Shown here piece by piece: positions 1 through 9,551 of a stretch of DNA of 64,000 nucleotides (its first letter is position 1; the number at the start of each line of letters is the position of its first letter). Source of the DNA: Paenibacillus sp. ACRRX. GTDB lineage: Bacteria > Bacillota > Bacilli > Paenibacillales > Paenibacillaceae. The notes beneath the pieces were generated by a model. It was not told the origin of the DNA and searched no databases. It saw only the letters and a list, made by a program, of their open reading frames with translations. The DNA is taken from NCBI RefSeq assembly GCF_022346885.1, contig NZ_JAKRNK010000001.1, positions 620,001 through 684,000 on the forward strand. Reading direction: 5' to 3'. Position numbers and translations under genes: made by a program.

Positions 1-180
1 TATAATAAGCGGGTACCTTTTATGCGAGAACTTTTACATGAAGTGGTGTATATATAGACAGGTTTTAATTCTGGGATAAGAGTTTAAAATAACCACATTA
101 GAGATGAATATGACATGTGAAATACACCAACCAGGTAGTGCATCATCATCAAATGAACCAACGAAAGCGAGGGAAAACCC

Positions 181-2079
181 GTGCTGCTCGAACAGATAAA
201 TCAACCTAGTGATCTGAAGCGGCTGACGGTGGATCAACTGCCAGCGCTCGCCGAAGAGATTCGCCAATTCCTCATCGAGAAGCTGTCTGCCACTGGCGGG
301 CATTTGGCACCTAATTTGGGCGTGGTAGAACTTACAATCGTCCTTCATTATTTGTACAATAGTCCGAACGACAAGTTTTTATTTGATGTTGGACATCAAT
401 CATATGTTCACAAAATATTGACCGGTCGCAAGGATAAATTTGATACACTCCGGCAGTACAAAGGCCTGTGCGGATTTATTAAGCGCTCTGAGAGCGAGCA
501 TGATGTATGGGAAGCAGGCCATAGCAGCACATCGTTATCTGCAGCAATGGGGATGGCGCTGTCGCGTGACCTAAAGGGTGAGGACAATAAGGTTGTCGCC
601 ATAATCGGGGATGGTGCTTTAACCGGAGGTATGGCTCTGGAGGCCCTCAATCATATTGGCCATGAGAAGAGAAATTTAATGGTCGTGCTAAATGATAATG
701 AAATGTCTATTGCGCCTAATGTAGGGGCTCTTCATAATTATTTGAGCAAGATCCGCTCAGACCGTACGTATGTAAAAGCAAAGGAAGAAGTAGAGCAGCT
801 TTTGAAGAAAATACCGGCCATCGGCGACAAGCTTGCCAAAACAGCTGAACGGATGAAGGACGGTTTAAAATATTTAGTTGTTTCAGGTATGTTATTTGAA
901 GAGTTTGGCCTGACATATTTGGGCCCTGTAGATGGGCATGACATCAAGAAACTTATTGATACATTTGATCAAGCAGATCGTGTTGAGGGTCCTGTGCTTG
1001 TGCATGTCATTACCCGCAAAGGCAAAGGGTACTCGCCTGCGGAAGCGGATTCGCACAAGTGGCATGGTATCACGCCTTACAAGATTGAATCTGGTCAAGT
1101 TGTAAAGGCAGTCGGCAATCCCATGTATACAGAAGTGTTTGGCAATGCGTTGATTGAGCTTGCAGCGCAGGACGAACGAATTGTTGCGGTAACACCTGCT
1201 ATGCCAGGCGGCTCAGGCCTGTTGCAGTTTGCGGAGAAGTTCCCAGGTCGGATGATAGACGTAGGTATCGCTGAACAGCATGCAGCAACCATGTGTGCTG
1301 CACTTGCGCTGGAGGGCATGAAGCCTGTCTACGCGGTATACTCAACGTTCTTGCAACGCGCCTATGATCAAATCGTCCATGATATTTGCCGTCAGGATGC
1401 AAATGTCATTTTTGCAATTGATCGTGCCGGATTCGTCGGTCCGGACGGGGAGACTCATCAAGGAATATACGATATCGCGTATATGCGTCATATTCCGAAT
1501 ATCGTGCTGATGATGCCTAAAGACGAAAACGAGCTGCGACACATGATGAAGACAGCTGTGGAATACAATGATGGACCTATTGCCGTGCGTTATCCACGTA
1601 TTAACGGTGTCGGTGTGGAATTTGACCAAGAACTTCATTCAATTCCAATTGGAAGTTGGGAAGTCGTTCGTCAGGGAGAGAATGCAGTTGTGCTTGCTGT
1701 CGGACCCATGATCCAGGTGGCAGAGGAAGCCGCCGAGTTGCTGCGACGTGATGGTATACAGCTGCGCGTCATTAACGCCCGTTTCATTAAGCCGCTTGAT
1801 GAAACGATGCTGTTGCAGCTTGCCAAGGAGCATTTGCCAATGGTCGTATTGGAAGAAGCTTGTACCAAGGGCGGGCTTGGCAGCAGCGTGCTGGAGTTTT
1901 ATGCAGAGCGACATATTTATAATCAAATGATCACCCCAATTGGTGTACCGGACTATTTTGTTGAACATGGAAGTATTAAGCAGCAGCGCGAAGAAGTCGG
2001 CTTGACTGCGGATCGGGTTGCCAACGAGCTAAGAACGATGTTGTTTTCGCGTGGTGACAATCGTTTGACACGCGCGTAA
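181..2079 (+). CDS. dxs: 1-deoxy-D-xylulose-5-phosphate synthase
   Basis: This cytosolic, thiamine-diphosphate-dependent enzyme condenses pyruvate and glyceraldehyde-3-phosphate, the entry step of the MEP isoprenoid pathway. The 632-residue length is normal for DXS. Near the N-terminus is the [14 protein letters not shown] block with the substrate His. Around residues 143-175 is the ThDP/Mg site, GDGALTGG followed by LNDNEMSI. A transketolase-type pyrimidine domain follows ([14 protein letters not shown]), then a C-terminal transketolase domain. The GTG start has GAGGG seven bases upstream and aligns with family N-termini. tlyA follows 29 bp downstream, as in the B. subtilis dxs-yqxC-ahrC-recN order. 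The upstream ispA/xse genes of that order would lie left of the window. Confidence 0.97.
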   Translation: MLLEQINQPSDLKRLTVDQLPALAEEIRQFLIEKLSATGGHLAPNLGVVELTIVLHYLYNSPNDKFLFDVGHQSYVHKILTGRKDKFDTLRQYKGLCGFIKRSESEHDVWEAGHSSTSLSAAMGMALSRDLKGEDNKVVAIIGDGALTGGMALEALNHIGHEKRNLMVVLNDNEMSIAPNVGALHNYLSKIRSDRTYVKAKEEVEQLLKKIPAIGDKLAKTAERMKDGLKYLVVSGMLFEEFGLTYLGPVDGHDIKKLIDTFDQADRVEGPVLVHVITRKGKGYSPAEADSHKWHGITPYKIESGQVVKAVGNPMYTEVFGNALIELAAQDERIVAVTPAMPGGSGLLQFAEKFPGRMIDVGIAEQHAATMCAALALEGMKPVYAVYSTFLQRAYDQIVHDICRQDANVIFAIDRAGFVGPDGETHQGIYDIAYMRHIPNIVLMMPKDENELRHMMKTAVEYNDGPIAVRYPRINGVGVEFDQELHSIPIGSWEVVRQGENAVVLAVGPMIQVAEEAAELLRRDGIQLRVINARFIKPLDETMLLQLAKEHLPMVVLEEACTKGGLGSSVLEFYAERHIYNQMITPIGVPDYFVEHGSIKQQREEVGLTADRVANELRTMLFSRGDNRLTRA

Positions 2080-2108
2080 CGTAATCATGACAAGACAGGA
2101 GCAAGGGC

Positions 2109-2945
2109 ATGTCAACACCGAAAGAACGCATAGATGTGCTGCTCGTCGAGCAAGCCTTCTATGAAAGCCGCGAAAAGGCTAAAGCCGCTATAATGGCGGG
2201 ACTTGTCTATGCGGACGGAGAAAGAATCGAGAAGGCGGGTATGAAAGTACCTCGTGCTGTCTCCATTCATGTGAAGGGGGCGCCGCACCCTTATGTAGGA
2301 CGCGGCGGCCTAAAACTGGAAAAGGCTATCCAGCATTTTGATCTTGCTCTGCAAGACGCGACGATGATTGATATTGGCGCTTCAACTGGAGGATTTACCG
2401 ATTGTGCACTCCAGAACGGTGCTGCTATGGTATATGCCGTAGATGTTGGATACAATCAATTGGATTGGTCCTTGCGGAACGATGAACGTGTAAAAGTGAT
2501 GGAGCGTACGAATTTCCGTTACGTCGAAAGAGAACATCTTGAGGGACCTCAGCCGGATTTTGCATCGATTGATGTTTCCTTTATCTCCTTGAAACTTATA
2601 TTGCCGCCTTTGCGGGCTCTGATTACACGTCCAGGACGTATTGTCGCCTTAATTAAGCCGCAATTTGAAGCAGGTAGGGAGAAAGTTGGAAAGTCAGGAG
2701 TTGTAAGAGATCCGGCTACGCACGAAGCTGTACTGCGTGACATTCTCGACTTCGGAACCGAGATGGGCTTCGCGTTGCAGGGCCTAACGTTTTCCCCTAT
2801 TACGGGAGGCGAAGGAAATATAGAATTTCTGGCGTATTGGATCGTGCCGGATGTATCAAGCGAAAGCCAGGCTGTAACGGTGTCCCGCGATTACATTGCA
2901 CAAGTTGTCAAGGATGCCAATCAGAAATTTCGCGTTTCTTCTTGA
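2109..2945 (+). CDS. tlyA: TlyA-family rRNA 2'-O-methyltransferase
   Basis: This is an S4-domain plus Rossmann (FtsJ-like) SAM methyltransferase of 278 residues, orthologous by sequence to B. subtilis YqxC. TlyA proteins 2'-O-methylate cytidines in 16S/23S rRNA. The N-terminal S4 RNA-binding domain is at about 5-65 (KERIDVLLVEQAFYESREKA). The SAM-binding motif DIGASTGGFTDCAL is at about 87-100. The catalytic region includes DVSFISLKLILP and LIKPQFEAGRE. The ATG is preceded by an AGGAG-like site. It lies 29 bp after dxs and before a strong terminator, so dxs-tlyA probably ends one transcription unit. Confidence 0.95.
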   Translation: MSTPKERIDVLLVEQAFYESREKAKAAIMAGLVYADGERIEKAGMKVPRAVSIHVKGAPHPYVGRGGLKLEKAIQHFDLALQDATMIDIGASTGGFTDCALQNGAAMVYAVDVGYNQLDWSLRNDERVKVMERTNFRYVEREHLEGPQPDFASIDVSFISLKLILPPLRALITRPGRIVALIKPQFEAGREKVGKSGVVRDPATHEAVLRDILDFGTEMGFALQGLTFSPITGGEGNIEFLAYWIVPDVSSESQAVTVSRDYIAQVVKDANQKFRVSS

Positions 2946-2981
2946 CGACTAAGCAGTCATTTCAGAAATGTGTATTAGACG

Positions 2982-3028
2982 AAACCCATCCGTAAAGGGA
3001 CAAGCATCCAACGGATGGGTTTTCTTTT
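2982..3028 (+). terminator. Intrinsic terminator after tlyA
   Basis: A perfect 12-bp inverted repeat (AAACCCATCCGT / ACGGATGGGTTT) with a 17-base loop runs into TTTTCTTTT. It separates dxs-tlyA from the next gene. Confidence 0.9.
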
Positions 3029-3135
3029 GCTGTTTACCCCCTTTTTCCTATACAATGGACATATACAGCAGATTGAAGCCATTTCACATAACTATGAACC
3101 ATTATCATGTACCTCTAATTAAGGATGGTGTAGGC

Positions 3136-3603
3136 ATGAGGGGCGACTATGCCGTATTGTGGTTTATTATTATTGGACTTGTTGTATGGGGCGTCTTCGC
3201 CAGCAGGCGTGCCTTGTTCCGGTCAGAGCCTATGGAGCAAATATATTTGTCCGACCATTATGTTCATGACGATGAGACAGAGCGCTTGCTTGAACAGGAA
3301 GGTTATGAGATTGTTGGCGGCAAGTTCTCGGTGCCCATACGAATTCGTGTTGATGAGCATGAAGAACTGAGTTCCCGATTGTGGGTAGACTTGATAGTGC
3401 GGCAAAATGAGGACTGGTACGTCGTACGATGTGCAAGAGAACGAATGCAGTTGGATTGGACGGCGAGTGGTATCCGCAAGTTATGGACCACGTACTTTCT
3501 TGCATTCCCGGATTGTGCAGGGGTTGTCATTGTTGATATGGCGGAACGTAGTGTCAGAGTCATTCGTATGGATGTAGGAGAGCCGAGTGGTTCCAGCGAA
3601 TAA
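3136..3603 (+). CDS. Membrane-anchored protein of unknown function
   Basis: The product has 155 residues: one N-terminal transmembrane segment (about 6-24, LWFIIIGLVVWGVFA), then an acidic soluble domain. I do not recognise the family. The reading frame extends further upstream, but those codons run through the tlyA terminator. I therefore place the start at the ATG with AGGA ten bases upstream. A weak sigma-A-like TTGCTG-N18-TACAAT lies at 3027-3056. It sits between tlyA and argR, where B. subtilis has no gene. The soluble part (about 45-145) looks like a compact alpha/beta fold on a membrane stalk, facing the cytoplasm by the positive-inside rule (RR after the segment). Confidence 0.7.
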   Translation: MRGDYAVLWFIIIGLVVWGVFASRRALFRSEPMEQIYLSDHYVHDDETERLLEQEGYEIVGGKFSVPIRIRVDEHEELSSRLWVDLIVRQNEDWYVVRCARERMQLDWTASGIRKLWTTYFLAFPDCAGVVIVDMAERSVRVIRMDVGEPSGSSE

Positions 3604-3647
3604 ATAGTCAAGTGTATAGAGCTTAATACTGGTTTTGGAGGGTCTTC

Positions 3648-4097
3648 ATGAAAGGTCAAAGGCATATTAAAATTAGAGAGATTGTAATGAATAACGATAT
3701 TGAGACGCAGGATGAACTGGTTGATTCCTTAAGGAAGGCTGGTTTTCATGTCACGCAAGCGACAGTGTCAAGGGATATGAAGGAACTCCATTTAATAAAA
3801 GTACCGATGGATAATGGCCGTTATAAGTACTCTTTGCCGATCGATCAGCGGTTTAACCCGGCTCAGAAGCTGAAGCGGGCCCTGCTTGATAACTTTGTTA
3901 GTGTAGACCGGGCAGAGAATCTTGTGGTAATCAAATGTTTGCCGGGAACGGCTAATGCAATAGCGGTACTGATGGATGCGATTGAGTGGCCTGAGATTCT
4001 AGGAACCGTGTGCGGTGATGACACGATTCTGATCATCAGTCGGACGAAGGACACTGGGCAAGGTGTTGTGGATCAAGTGATGAGTTACATTTCATAA
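3648..4097 (+). CDS. argR: Arginine repressor ArgR/AhrC
   Basis: This arginine-responsive hexameric regulator represses arginine biosynthesis and activates catabolism in bacilli. The 149-residue length is typical. The N-terminal winged helix (1-70) has the recognition pattern [16 protein letters not shown]. The C-terminal oligomerisation/arginine-binding domain has the [11 protein letters not shown] and [12 protein letters not shown] motifs, including the paired Asp residues that contact arginine. GGAGGG precedes the ATG. Its place between tlyA and recN is conserved across Bacilli. Confidence 0.97.
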   Translation: MKGQRHIKIREIVMNNDIETQDELVDSLRKAGFHVTQATVSRDMKELHLIKVPMDNGRYKYSLPIDQRFNPAQKLKRALLDNFVSVDRAENLVVIKCLPGTANAIAVLMDAIEWPEILGTVCGDDTILIISRTKDTGQGVVDQVMSYIS

Positions 4098-4134
4098 TCA
4101 TATGCAAAGATAGGGCATAGGAGGGGATGCCGGG

Positions 4135-5856
4135 ATGTTAGTAGCATTGTCAATCCGTCACTTGGCGGTTATCGAAGCGGTGCAGTTGCATTTTCATAAA
4201 GGGTTTCATGTGCTTACGGGGGAGACAGGGGCAGGTAAATCCATAATTATTGATGCGCTGAGCCTCATTGCAGGCGCAAGGGGCTCTTCGGACTTTGTCA
4301 GATACGGGTGCGAACGTGCAGAAGTGGAAGCCTCGTTTGAACTTGACGATGATCATCCCGTATGGGATACAGTCGACAGGCTTGGCATTAATGCGTCCCG
4401 GGATGAATTACTGATCATCAGACGTGAACTGACGGCGCAAGGCAAGAGCTTCTGTCGGATGAATGGACAGATGGTGAACTTAACGATGCTGCGCGAAGTT
4501 GGTGAAATGCTGATAAACATTCATGGTCAACATGAGCATCAATCGCTCTTGAAGGTGGACAAGCATCTGGATTGGCTCGATGCATACGGCGGGGAATCAT
4601 TATCTGAGGTGAAACGGCGATATACGGCGCAGTACAATCGATATAAAGAAGTCCGGCGTGAAGTGGAACAGTTAAAGCAGACCAGTCAGCAAACGTATCA
4701 AATGTTAGATTTGTACCGTTTTCAAATCGAGGAGCTGTCGTCTGCACAGCTAAAATTAGGTGAAGATGAATGGTTGGCGGAAGAAAAGCGTAAACTAACC
4801 AATGCCGAAAAACTTATGGATAATGTCAATGGCGCATATGAAAAATTGTATGGTCAAGGGGCAATGGACGCGGTTAGCTTAGCTGTTGACCGATTGGAGC
4901 AGATTGTTCCGGTAGACCCTGAACAATTTCAACCGATTGTGGAGCAATTGCAAAACGCTTTTTATCAATTGGAGGATGCTGCTTTCCAACTGCGTGATTA
5001 TCGTGAGCAGATTGAATTTAATCCTACACGATTGGAACAAATTGAAGATCGATTAGATCACATCATCGGACTAAAGCGGAAATACGGGTCAACAATTGAA
5101 GCTATGCTGCAGCACCTTGAGCACATTCAAGGTGAGGTGGACAAGCTGGAAAATAAAGACGAACGGATCGAGAAATTAGAAAAAGAACAGGCAATCCAGC
5201 TTGAGGAAGCGATCTTGTTAGCAAGTGAGCTTAGTGATTTACGGAAGCGGCTTGCTGCTGAATTGACGCTTCGGATCGAGAGCGAGTTAAAGCATCTTCA
5301 TATGGAAAGAACACGGCTTGGTGTTCGAATCGATCTTCTTCAGGATAACCAAGGCGTAGATGTAGATGGTGTAGCTACTCGTTTGACTAAGAAGGGATGG
5401 GATGATGTTGAGTTCCTTATTTCCCCCAATCCAGGTGAGCCGCTGCGTCCGCTGCATAAGATTGCGTCTGGCGGTGAGCTGTCGCGCATAATGCTGGCGC
5501 TAAAAACCATATTTGCAGAAGTTGATCGTATCCCAGTTCTTATCTTTGATGAGGTGGATACAGGGGTTAGTGGTCGGGCTGCTCAGGCTATCGCGGAGAA
5601 GCTTGCCGAAGTGGCTGGAAGTGGGCAAGTATTTGCCATAACCCATTTGCCACAAGTGGCTTGTATGGCTGATCATCAGTATTACATCGAGAAACGGGTC
5701 CTGGACGAACGTACGTCTACTTATGTGACCGAACTGGACGAAGATGGACGGGTACAGGAGCTCGCGCGTATGCTTGGCGGGGTGGAAGTTACGGAAAAAA
5801 CAGTACATCATGCTCAAGAAATGCTTAAATTGGCTGAACGTCAAAAAGGTGCTTAA
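4135..5856 (+). CDS. recN: DNA repair ATPase RecN
   Basis: RecN is an SMC-like ATPase that acts early at DNA double-strand breaks. The product has 573 residues. Walker A GETGAGKSI is near residue 30. A long coiled-coil central region runs from about 150 to 360 (many EQLKQ/LEKLEKE heptads). The ABC signature ASGGELSRIMLAL and Walker B PVLIFDEVDTGVSG are near the C-terminus, followed by the H-loop ITHLPQVA. The start is well set by AGGAGGGG upstream of the ATG. It is 37 bp downstream of argR, probably in the same unit. Confidence 0.97.
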   Translation: MLVALSIRHLAVIEAVQLHFHKGFHVLTGETGAGKSIIIDALSLIAGARGSSDFVRYGCERAEVEASFELDDDHPVWDTVDRLGINASRDELLIIRRELTAQGKSFCRMNGQMVNLTMLREVGEMLINIHGQHEHQSLLKVDKHLDWLDAYGGESLSEVKRRYTAQYNRYKEVRREVEQLKQTSQQTYQMLDLYRFQIEELSSAQLKLGEDEWLAEEKRKLTNAEKLMDNVNGAYEKLYGQGAMDAVSLAVDRLEQIVPVDPEQFQPIVEQLQNAFYQLEDAAFQLRDYREQIEFNPTRLEQIEDRLDHIIGLKRKYGSTIEAMLQHLEHIQGEVDKLENKDERIEKLEKEQAIQLEEAILLASELSDLRKRLAAELTLRIESELKHLHMERTRLGVRIDLLQDNQGVDVDGVATRLTKKGWDDVEFLISPNPGEPLRPLHKIASGGELSRIMLALKTIFAEVDRIPVLIFDEVDTGVSGRAAQAIAEKLAEVAGSGQVFAITHLPQVACMADHQYYIEKRVLDERTSTYVTELDEDGRVQELARMLGGVEVTEKTVHHAQEMLKLAERQKGA

Positions 5857-5978
5857 AATCAAGGTTTTGAGGAATCATTTTCACTTATAAAAGGTTGGGG
5901 TCAAGGTTAACTTAATGTTACGATTAAGGGCCATTCCCTTAAACGTCAAAGCTTCGAAGCAAAGGAGTGTGGACACCT

Positions 5979-7388
5979 TTGAACCCCAACATTAAACGGC
6001 TGCTAGGTCTTGTGCTTGTTCTGATCATTAGTATCGGCTGCACAACAACCCCATTTCGCACTTATGCTGCATTACCAAGCGAATTACGTTTATTTGAAGG
6101 GCAACAAAAACAGCTACATCTGGTAATGCCAGTAATGGCAAATGCAACGGTTGACCGTCCTGACATTTTACAGGTCAATGGCAAACGTACGGCAGCGTTG
6201 AATGTGTCTCTTCGTCAGCCGCTCTCGCTCTCGACTTCACAAGCAGGACAGGCAAAGCTGAAGTTGAAGCTGTTTAATCGGATTCCACTTAAGACACTGA
6301 AAGTAAATGTCGTGCCGGATTTACGAGTTATCCCGGGTGGGCAAACGATTGGTGTAAAAGTGAAATCTGACGGCATCTTAGTAGTTGGTCATCATCTGGT
6401 AAAAGTAAGTGAAGAACGTAAATTATCACCCGGAGAAGATGCAGGTGTTCAACTTGGTGATCTTATTGTGCGTATGAATGGAACCCGTATTCAGGATGTG
6501 TCCAAAGTTGCGGAGATTGTACGTCAGGCAGGAGAAGCAGATAAAGCCTTGGAATTAGTCATACGTCGTGGTGCCAATGAAGTGCAGACAAAGCTGCAGC
6601 CTGCGTATGATGCTGAGGATAAGCTCTGGCGCCTTGGTCTCTATATTCGCGATTCAGCAGCAGGTGTAGGAACATTAACATTTTACGCACCTGATCAGGG
6701 CGTATATGGGGCTCTAGGACATGTAATTACTGATATGGATACGCAAACACCAATTGTGGTTGGCAAAGGTGAGATCGTACAGTCCAATGTAACCTCTATT
6801 TCCAAAAGTCAAAATGGCGAGCCGGGCGAAAAAAGAGCTCAGTTTGTAAAAGAGAGCAGAGTTCTAGGCAATGTGGAGCGAAATACACCGTTTGGAATTT
6901 TTGGAAAAATGACTGCGAATCCAGAACATAGTGTCTTTACGGAGCCGATTCCAATTGGCTTTAATGAAGAAGTGCAGGAAGGGCCTGCTGAAATGCTGAC
7001 AGTTGTGAATGGACAGCAGGTCGAACGTTTCAAGATTGAGATCGTACATGTGACACGTCAGTCCGCGCCTGCAACAAAGGGAATGGTCATACGAATTACG
7101 GACCCGCGCTTGCTTCAAAAGACGGGTGGAATTGTTCAAGGAATGTCAGGCAGTCCAATTATTCAAAATAACAAGCTTATTGGAGCTGTGACTCACGTCT
7201 TTGTAAACAATCCAAGCTCGGGTTATGGTTGCTTTATCGAATGGATGTTGCAGGATGCAGGGGTAGTATTGTCTAATTCACAATGGTCACAACAAGGGAA
7301 GGTTCACGGCAATCGCGTGGACCTTTCTTTCGTTGTCGAAACATCACGAACAACCATGAAGCATGTTGAAAAACAAACGAAATTATAA
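5979..7388 (+). CDS. spoIVB: SpoIVB S55 peptidase (sigma-K checkpoint)
   Basis: SpoIVB is made in the forespore and secreted into the intermembrane space, where it cleaves SpoIVFA to trigger pro-sigma-K processing. The product has an N-terminal signal/membrane segment (LLGLVLVLIISIG), a PDZ domain (about 110-195) and a C-terminal S55 serine peptidase domain. The catalytic His lies in GALGHVI (about residue 248) and the Ser in GMSGSPI (about 391). The frame opens at a GTG at 5967, but that codon overlaps the AAAGGAG ribosome site. I prefer the TTG at 5979, giving 469 residues. Its place between recN and spo0A is the conserved Bacilli order. A small palindrome, TTAAGGG-ccat-CCCTTAA, lies just upstream. 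Confidence 0.95.
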   Translation: MNPNIKRLLGLVLVLIISIGCTTTPFRTYAALPSELRLFEGQQKQLHLVMPVMANATVDRPDILQVNGKRTAALNVSLRQPLSLSTSQAGQAKLKLKLFNRIPLKTLKVNVVPDLRVIPGGQTIGVKVKSDGILVVGHHLVKVSEERKLSPGEDAGVQLGDLIVRMNGTRIQDVSKVAEIVRQAGEADKALELVIRRGANEVQTKLQPAYDAEDKLWRLGLYIRDSAAGVGTLTFYAPDQGVYGALGHVITDMDTQTPIVVGKGEIVQSNVTSISKSQNGEPGEKRAQFVKESRVLGNVERNTPFGIFGKMTANPEHSVFTEPIPIGFNEEVQEGPAEMLTVVNGQQVERFKIEIVHVTRQSAPATKGMVIRITDPRLLQKTGGIVQGMSGSPIIQNNKLIGAVTHVFVNNPSSGYGCFIEWMLQDAGVVLSNSQWSQQGKVHGNRVDLSFVVETSRTTMKHVEKQTKL

Positions 7389-7427
7389 TTATAAATGTTT
7401 TATTGAGAAAAAGAAAGAAAAATTATA

Positions 7428-7463
7428 TTCGACAGAAGGTATTTCATTTTAGATGTCGAATAT
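7428..7463 (+). promoter_or_regulatory. Spo0A boxes and sigma-H promoter of spo0A
   Basis: Two perfect 7-mer 0A boxes in opposite orientation, TTCGACA (7428-7434) and TGTCGAA (7454-7460), lie 19 bp apart upstream of spo0A. Between and overlapping them is a sigma-H-type promoter: GAAGGTATT (7435-7443, one mismatch to RNAGGAWWW), 11 bp, then GTCGAATAT (7455-7463, fits RNNGAATWW). The right box overlaps the -10 element. In B. subtilis spo0A is under sigma-H and Spo0A~P control. The spacing here predicts direct autoregulation. Confidence 0.75.
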
Positions 7464-7550
7464 CATAAACAAGAAAGAATTAACGCCACGTCACTTCAAA
7501 GCACAATAAGACGCGACGATTGCGAAACTTGTTTAAGGGAGGATCCTCAG

Positions 7551-8375
7551 TTGCAAAAGATTGAAGTATTATTAGCGGATGACAACCGAGAATTTACGAA
7601 TTTGTTAGCGGATTTCTTGTCGGAGCAGGAAGATATGGTCGTCACGGGTGTTGCCTATAACGGCGAGGAAGTGCTCCAATTCCTGGAGCAGTCGAGAACT
7701 GTCCCCGACGTCCTTATTCTTGATATTATTATGCCTCATTTAGATGGTTTAGGAGTATTGGAACGATTACGCCAGCTTAATTTATCCCCGCAGCCTAAGA
7801 TCATTATGCTTACTGCTTTTGGTCAGGAGAGTATTACACAACGTGCGGTTCAACTTGGTGCCTCTTACTACATATTAAAACCGTTTGACATGGATGTGTT
7901 AGCGAACCGAATTCGTCAGCTTGCCGGCTCTTCTTCGGCTCATATGATATCAAGTTCTAATGCAAGCTCGTTTATTACGAACTCTTCCTTGAAGTCCAAC
8001 GTAGTGCCGCTGTCTAAGAGCAAGAACTTGGATGCGAATATTACAACAATTATTCATGAAATTGGCGTACCTGCTCATATTAAAGGATATCAGTATTTGC
8101 GTGAAGCCATCACAATGGTGTACAACAATATCGAGATTCTTGGCTCTATCACCAAGACACTGTACCCAGCCATTGCAGAGAAATACAAAACCACGCCATC
8201 CCGCGTTGAACGTGCGATTCGTCATGCGATTGAAGTCGCTTGGACACGTGGCAATATCGACAGCATCAGTCGATTATTCGGCTATACGATTAACATCAGC
8301 AAGTCGAAGCCAACCAACTCAGAATTCATTGCAATGGTTGCAGACAAGCTGAGAATTGAGCATAAGGTTAGCTGA
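7551..8375 (+). CDS. spo0A: Stage 0 sporulation response regulator Spo0A
   Basis: Spo0A is the master regulator of sporulation entry; phosphorelay-phosphorylated Spo0A binds 0A boxes. The N-terminal receiver has acidic pocket D10/D11 and phospho-acceptor Asp58 (LILDIIMP), with the conserved Lys in YYILKPFD. A Ser/Asn-rich linker (about 125-160) precedes the C-terminal effector domain, with [15 protein letters not shown] and the recognition region [17 protein letters not shown]. The product has 274 residues. Translation starts at TTG with GGGAGG upstream. It is preceded by its own promoter region and followed by hairpins, so it is probably monocistronic, or bicistronic with the tiny ORF at 8468. 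Confidence 0.98.
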   Translation: MQKIEVLLADDNREFTNLLADFLSEQEDMVVTGVAYNGEEVLQFLEQSRTVPDVLILDIIMPHLDGLGVLERLRQLNLSPQPKIIMLTAFGQESITQRAVQLGASYYILKPFDMDVLANRIRQLAGSSSAHMISSSNASSFITNSSLKSNVVPLSKSKNLDANITTIIHEIGVPAHIKGYQYLREAITMVYNNIEILGSITKTLYPAIAEKYKTTPSRVERAIRHAIEVAWTRGNIDSISRLFGYTINISKSKPTNSEFIAMVADKLRIEHKVS

Positions 8376-8467
8376 TAACGCTGCTCAGATACATTCTGAA
8401 ATACATTGAACTTATCGGGGAAGAGATTTTCGAAGCTGGAACGTTAGATGTAAATGGAGGGCTATCC

Positions 8468-8545
8468 ATGAAAACGTTATCTTCGCAAGCTAAATCGCCG
8501 CATCATGAGTCGAGTATTTATAAGCAGAACATGCGATTGAAATAG
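8468..8545 (+). CDS. Possible 25-residue peptide downstream of spo0A
   Basis: A short reading frame (ATG to TAG, 25 codons) has an excellent ribosome site: GGAGGG six bases before the ATG. The peptide is basic and Ser/His/Lys-rich (MKTLSSQAKSPHHE...) with no membrane segment. It lies 92 bp after spo0A and 34 bp before a hairpin, so it would ride on the spo0A transcript. It may be a real small protein or the start of a lost gene. I do not recognise it. Confidence 0.35.
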   Translation: MKTLSSQAKSPHHESSIYKQNMRLK

Positions 8546-8578
8546 TGGCGGATGTGAAAGCAGGGCACATTCGCCCGC

Positions 8579-8604
8579 AACAATTCCTTTAGCAAGGAAT
8601 TGTT
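8579..8604 (+). terminator. Hairpin ending the spo0A unit
   Basis: A perfect 11-bp stem (AACAATTCCTT / AAGGAATTGTT) has a TAGC loop and only a short T tract (TTTAATA). It is the likely terminator for spo0A and the small ORF. Confidence 0.55.
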
Positions 8605-8985
8605 TAATACCTGTCCAACTCGCGAATATATACCGCCGAATTTCCTCTTATGCTCAGACTTCTAGCTGCAATTCTCCTATGCGACTACTTATCTAAAATG
8701 ACCTTATTCTTATTCAGTACGAATAATCGTAAAAATCGATCTCTAGCCAAGAACAATGGCGTTGTATCGTTGTATATTACATTAAGCCCCGTCATTAATA
8801 ATGGCGGGGCTTAACATATGATTGCTTCAATGACATATTACATTAGCGTGCGTAAATTGACTAATTCTTTAGGGTTCTTACTAATTTTCCTATTTAGTAA
8901 CCTTTTTCTGTTGTTTAAGTGAAGATGATAATTTATAACTCTACTTGCTTTGATATTTATACCAATCTAAGCACTTTAGACAGAT
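8605..8985. other. Gene-free stretch with one GC-rich hairpin
   Basis: No coding frame with a ribosome site is visible here. The only structure is a near-perfect inverted repeat at 8782-8814 (TTAAGCCCCG...CGGGGCTTAA, with an internal ATT/AAT continuation and one G-T pair). It lacks a good T tract on either strand and could act as a weak bidirectional terminator for convergent transcripts. Confidence 0.5.
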
Positions 8986-9198
8986 TTATTTCATTTTATT
9001 ATGGTATGCAACCCTCGACCAAAAATATATGGCACATCCTATCAATAGAAATGTCATTTGCACACCGGGCGTCCCCTTAGTAAACATGTCAAATAGTGCC
9101 CATCCCAGCAAGGCTACGGTATAAAATATAAATCCATTTTTTGTGGATTTCTCGTTTTGAAACTGTTCCATTTCATCTGCTTTGCGCAATTTCATCAT
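8986..9198 (-). CDS. Small two-helix membrane protein
   Basis: This 70-residue protein has a short charged N-terminus rich in Lys/Glu (to about residue 20) and two predicted transmembrane helices, FIFYTVALLGWALFDMF and MTFLLIGCAIYFWSRVAY. It ends in a basic tail (HNKMK). I do not recognise the family. The ATG-ATG start has AAGGGA upstream. It is transcribed divergently from another 70-residue membrane protein at 9552. The two near-identical palindromic operators at 9319-9384 lie between them, so it is probably controlled by a small HTH repressor encoded elsewhere. Confidence 0.6.
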   Translation of the reverse strand: MMKLRKADEMEQFQNEKSTKNGFIFYTVALLGWALFDMFTKGTPGVQMTFLLIGCAIYFWSRVAYHNKMK

Positions 9199-9318
9199 AG
9201 GCTTCCCTTCATGAATATAAATTCGTTCATTTATAAAGCGTAAAAAATCATATAGCCCTCACATTAAATAACGTATATGGAGCAGTTTATTCTAAATTGA
9301 AGAGGAGATAAATCTTAA

Positions 9319-9384
9319 ATGTAAAACATACTTTACATCTTTTATTGTACTGTTTCTTTTCAAAATGTCAAATATATTTTACAT
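9319..9384. promoter_or_regulatory. Two tandem ATGTMAA-N6-TTTACAT operators
   Basis: Two palindromes share the same architecture: ATGTAAA-N6-TTTACAT at 9319-9338 and ATGTCAA-N6-TTTACAT at 9365-9384. Their centres are 46 bp apart, about four helical turns and a bit. They sit between two divergent small membrane-protein genes. This spacing is 18 bp per TGT..ACA unit, one base longer than a TnrA/GlnR box. A dimeric HTH repressor site is inferred. Confidence 0.55.
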
Positions 9385-9551
9385 TCCAACTATTTTCTCT
9401 GACGTGAAACATGAAAGTTTTGTGATTGCTATTTAATGATATGAATTTACTGGAATTTCTGTTGTGTGATATACTTACAAAAAATAACTATATATTTACT
9501 AAGATCAAATGGCGTGAACCGACGAAGCAGAAGACAACAGGTGGTGAGACG

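Noticed and set aside
1-57. Open frame from the left edge to a stop at 55-57 (18 codons), possibly the tail of an upstream gene such as ispA
   Set aside because: Too short to assign, and its sequence does not resemble a typical polyprenyl synthase C-terminus.
2968-3135. N-terminal extension of the gene at 3136
   Set aside because: The extra codons run through the tlyA terminator hairpin and have no ribosome site.
5925-5943. TTAAGGG-ccat-CCCTTAA palindrome as a terminator of recN
   Set aside because: No T tract follows; it may be an operator or chance, so it is noted only under spoIVB.
9319-9338. TnrA/GlnR box
   Set aside because: The spacing is one base longer than the TGTNA-N7-TNACA consensus.
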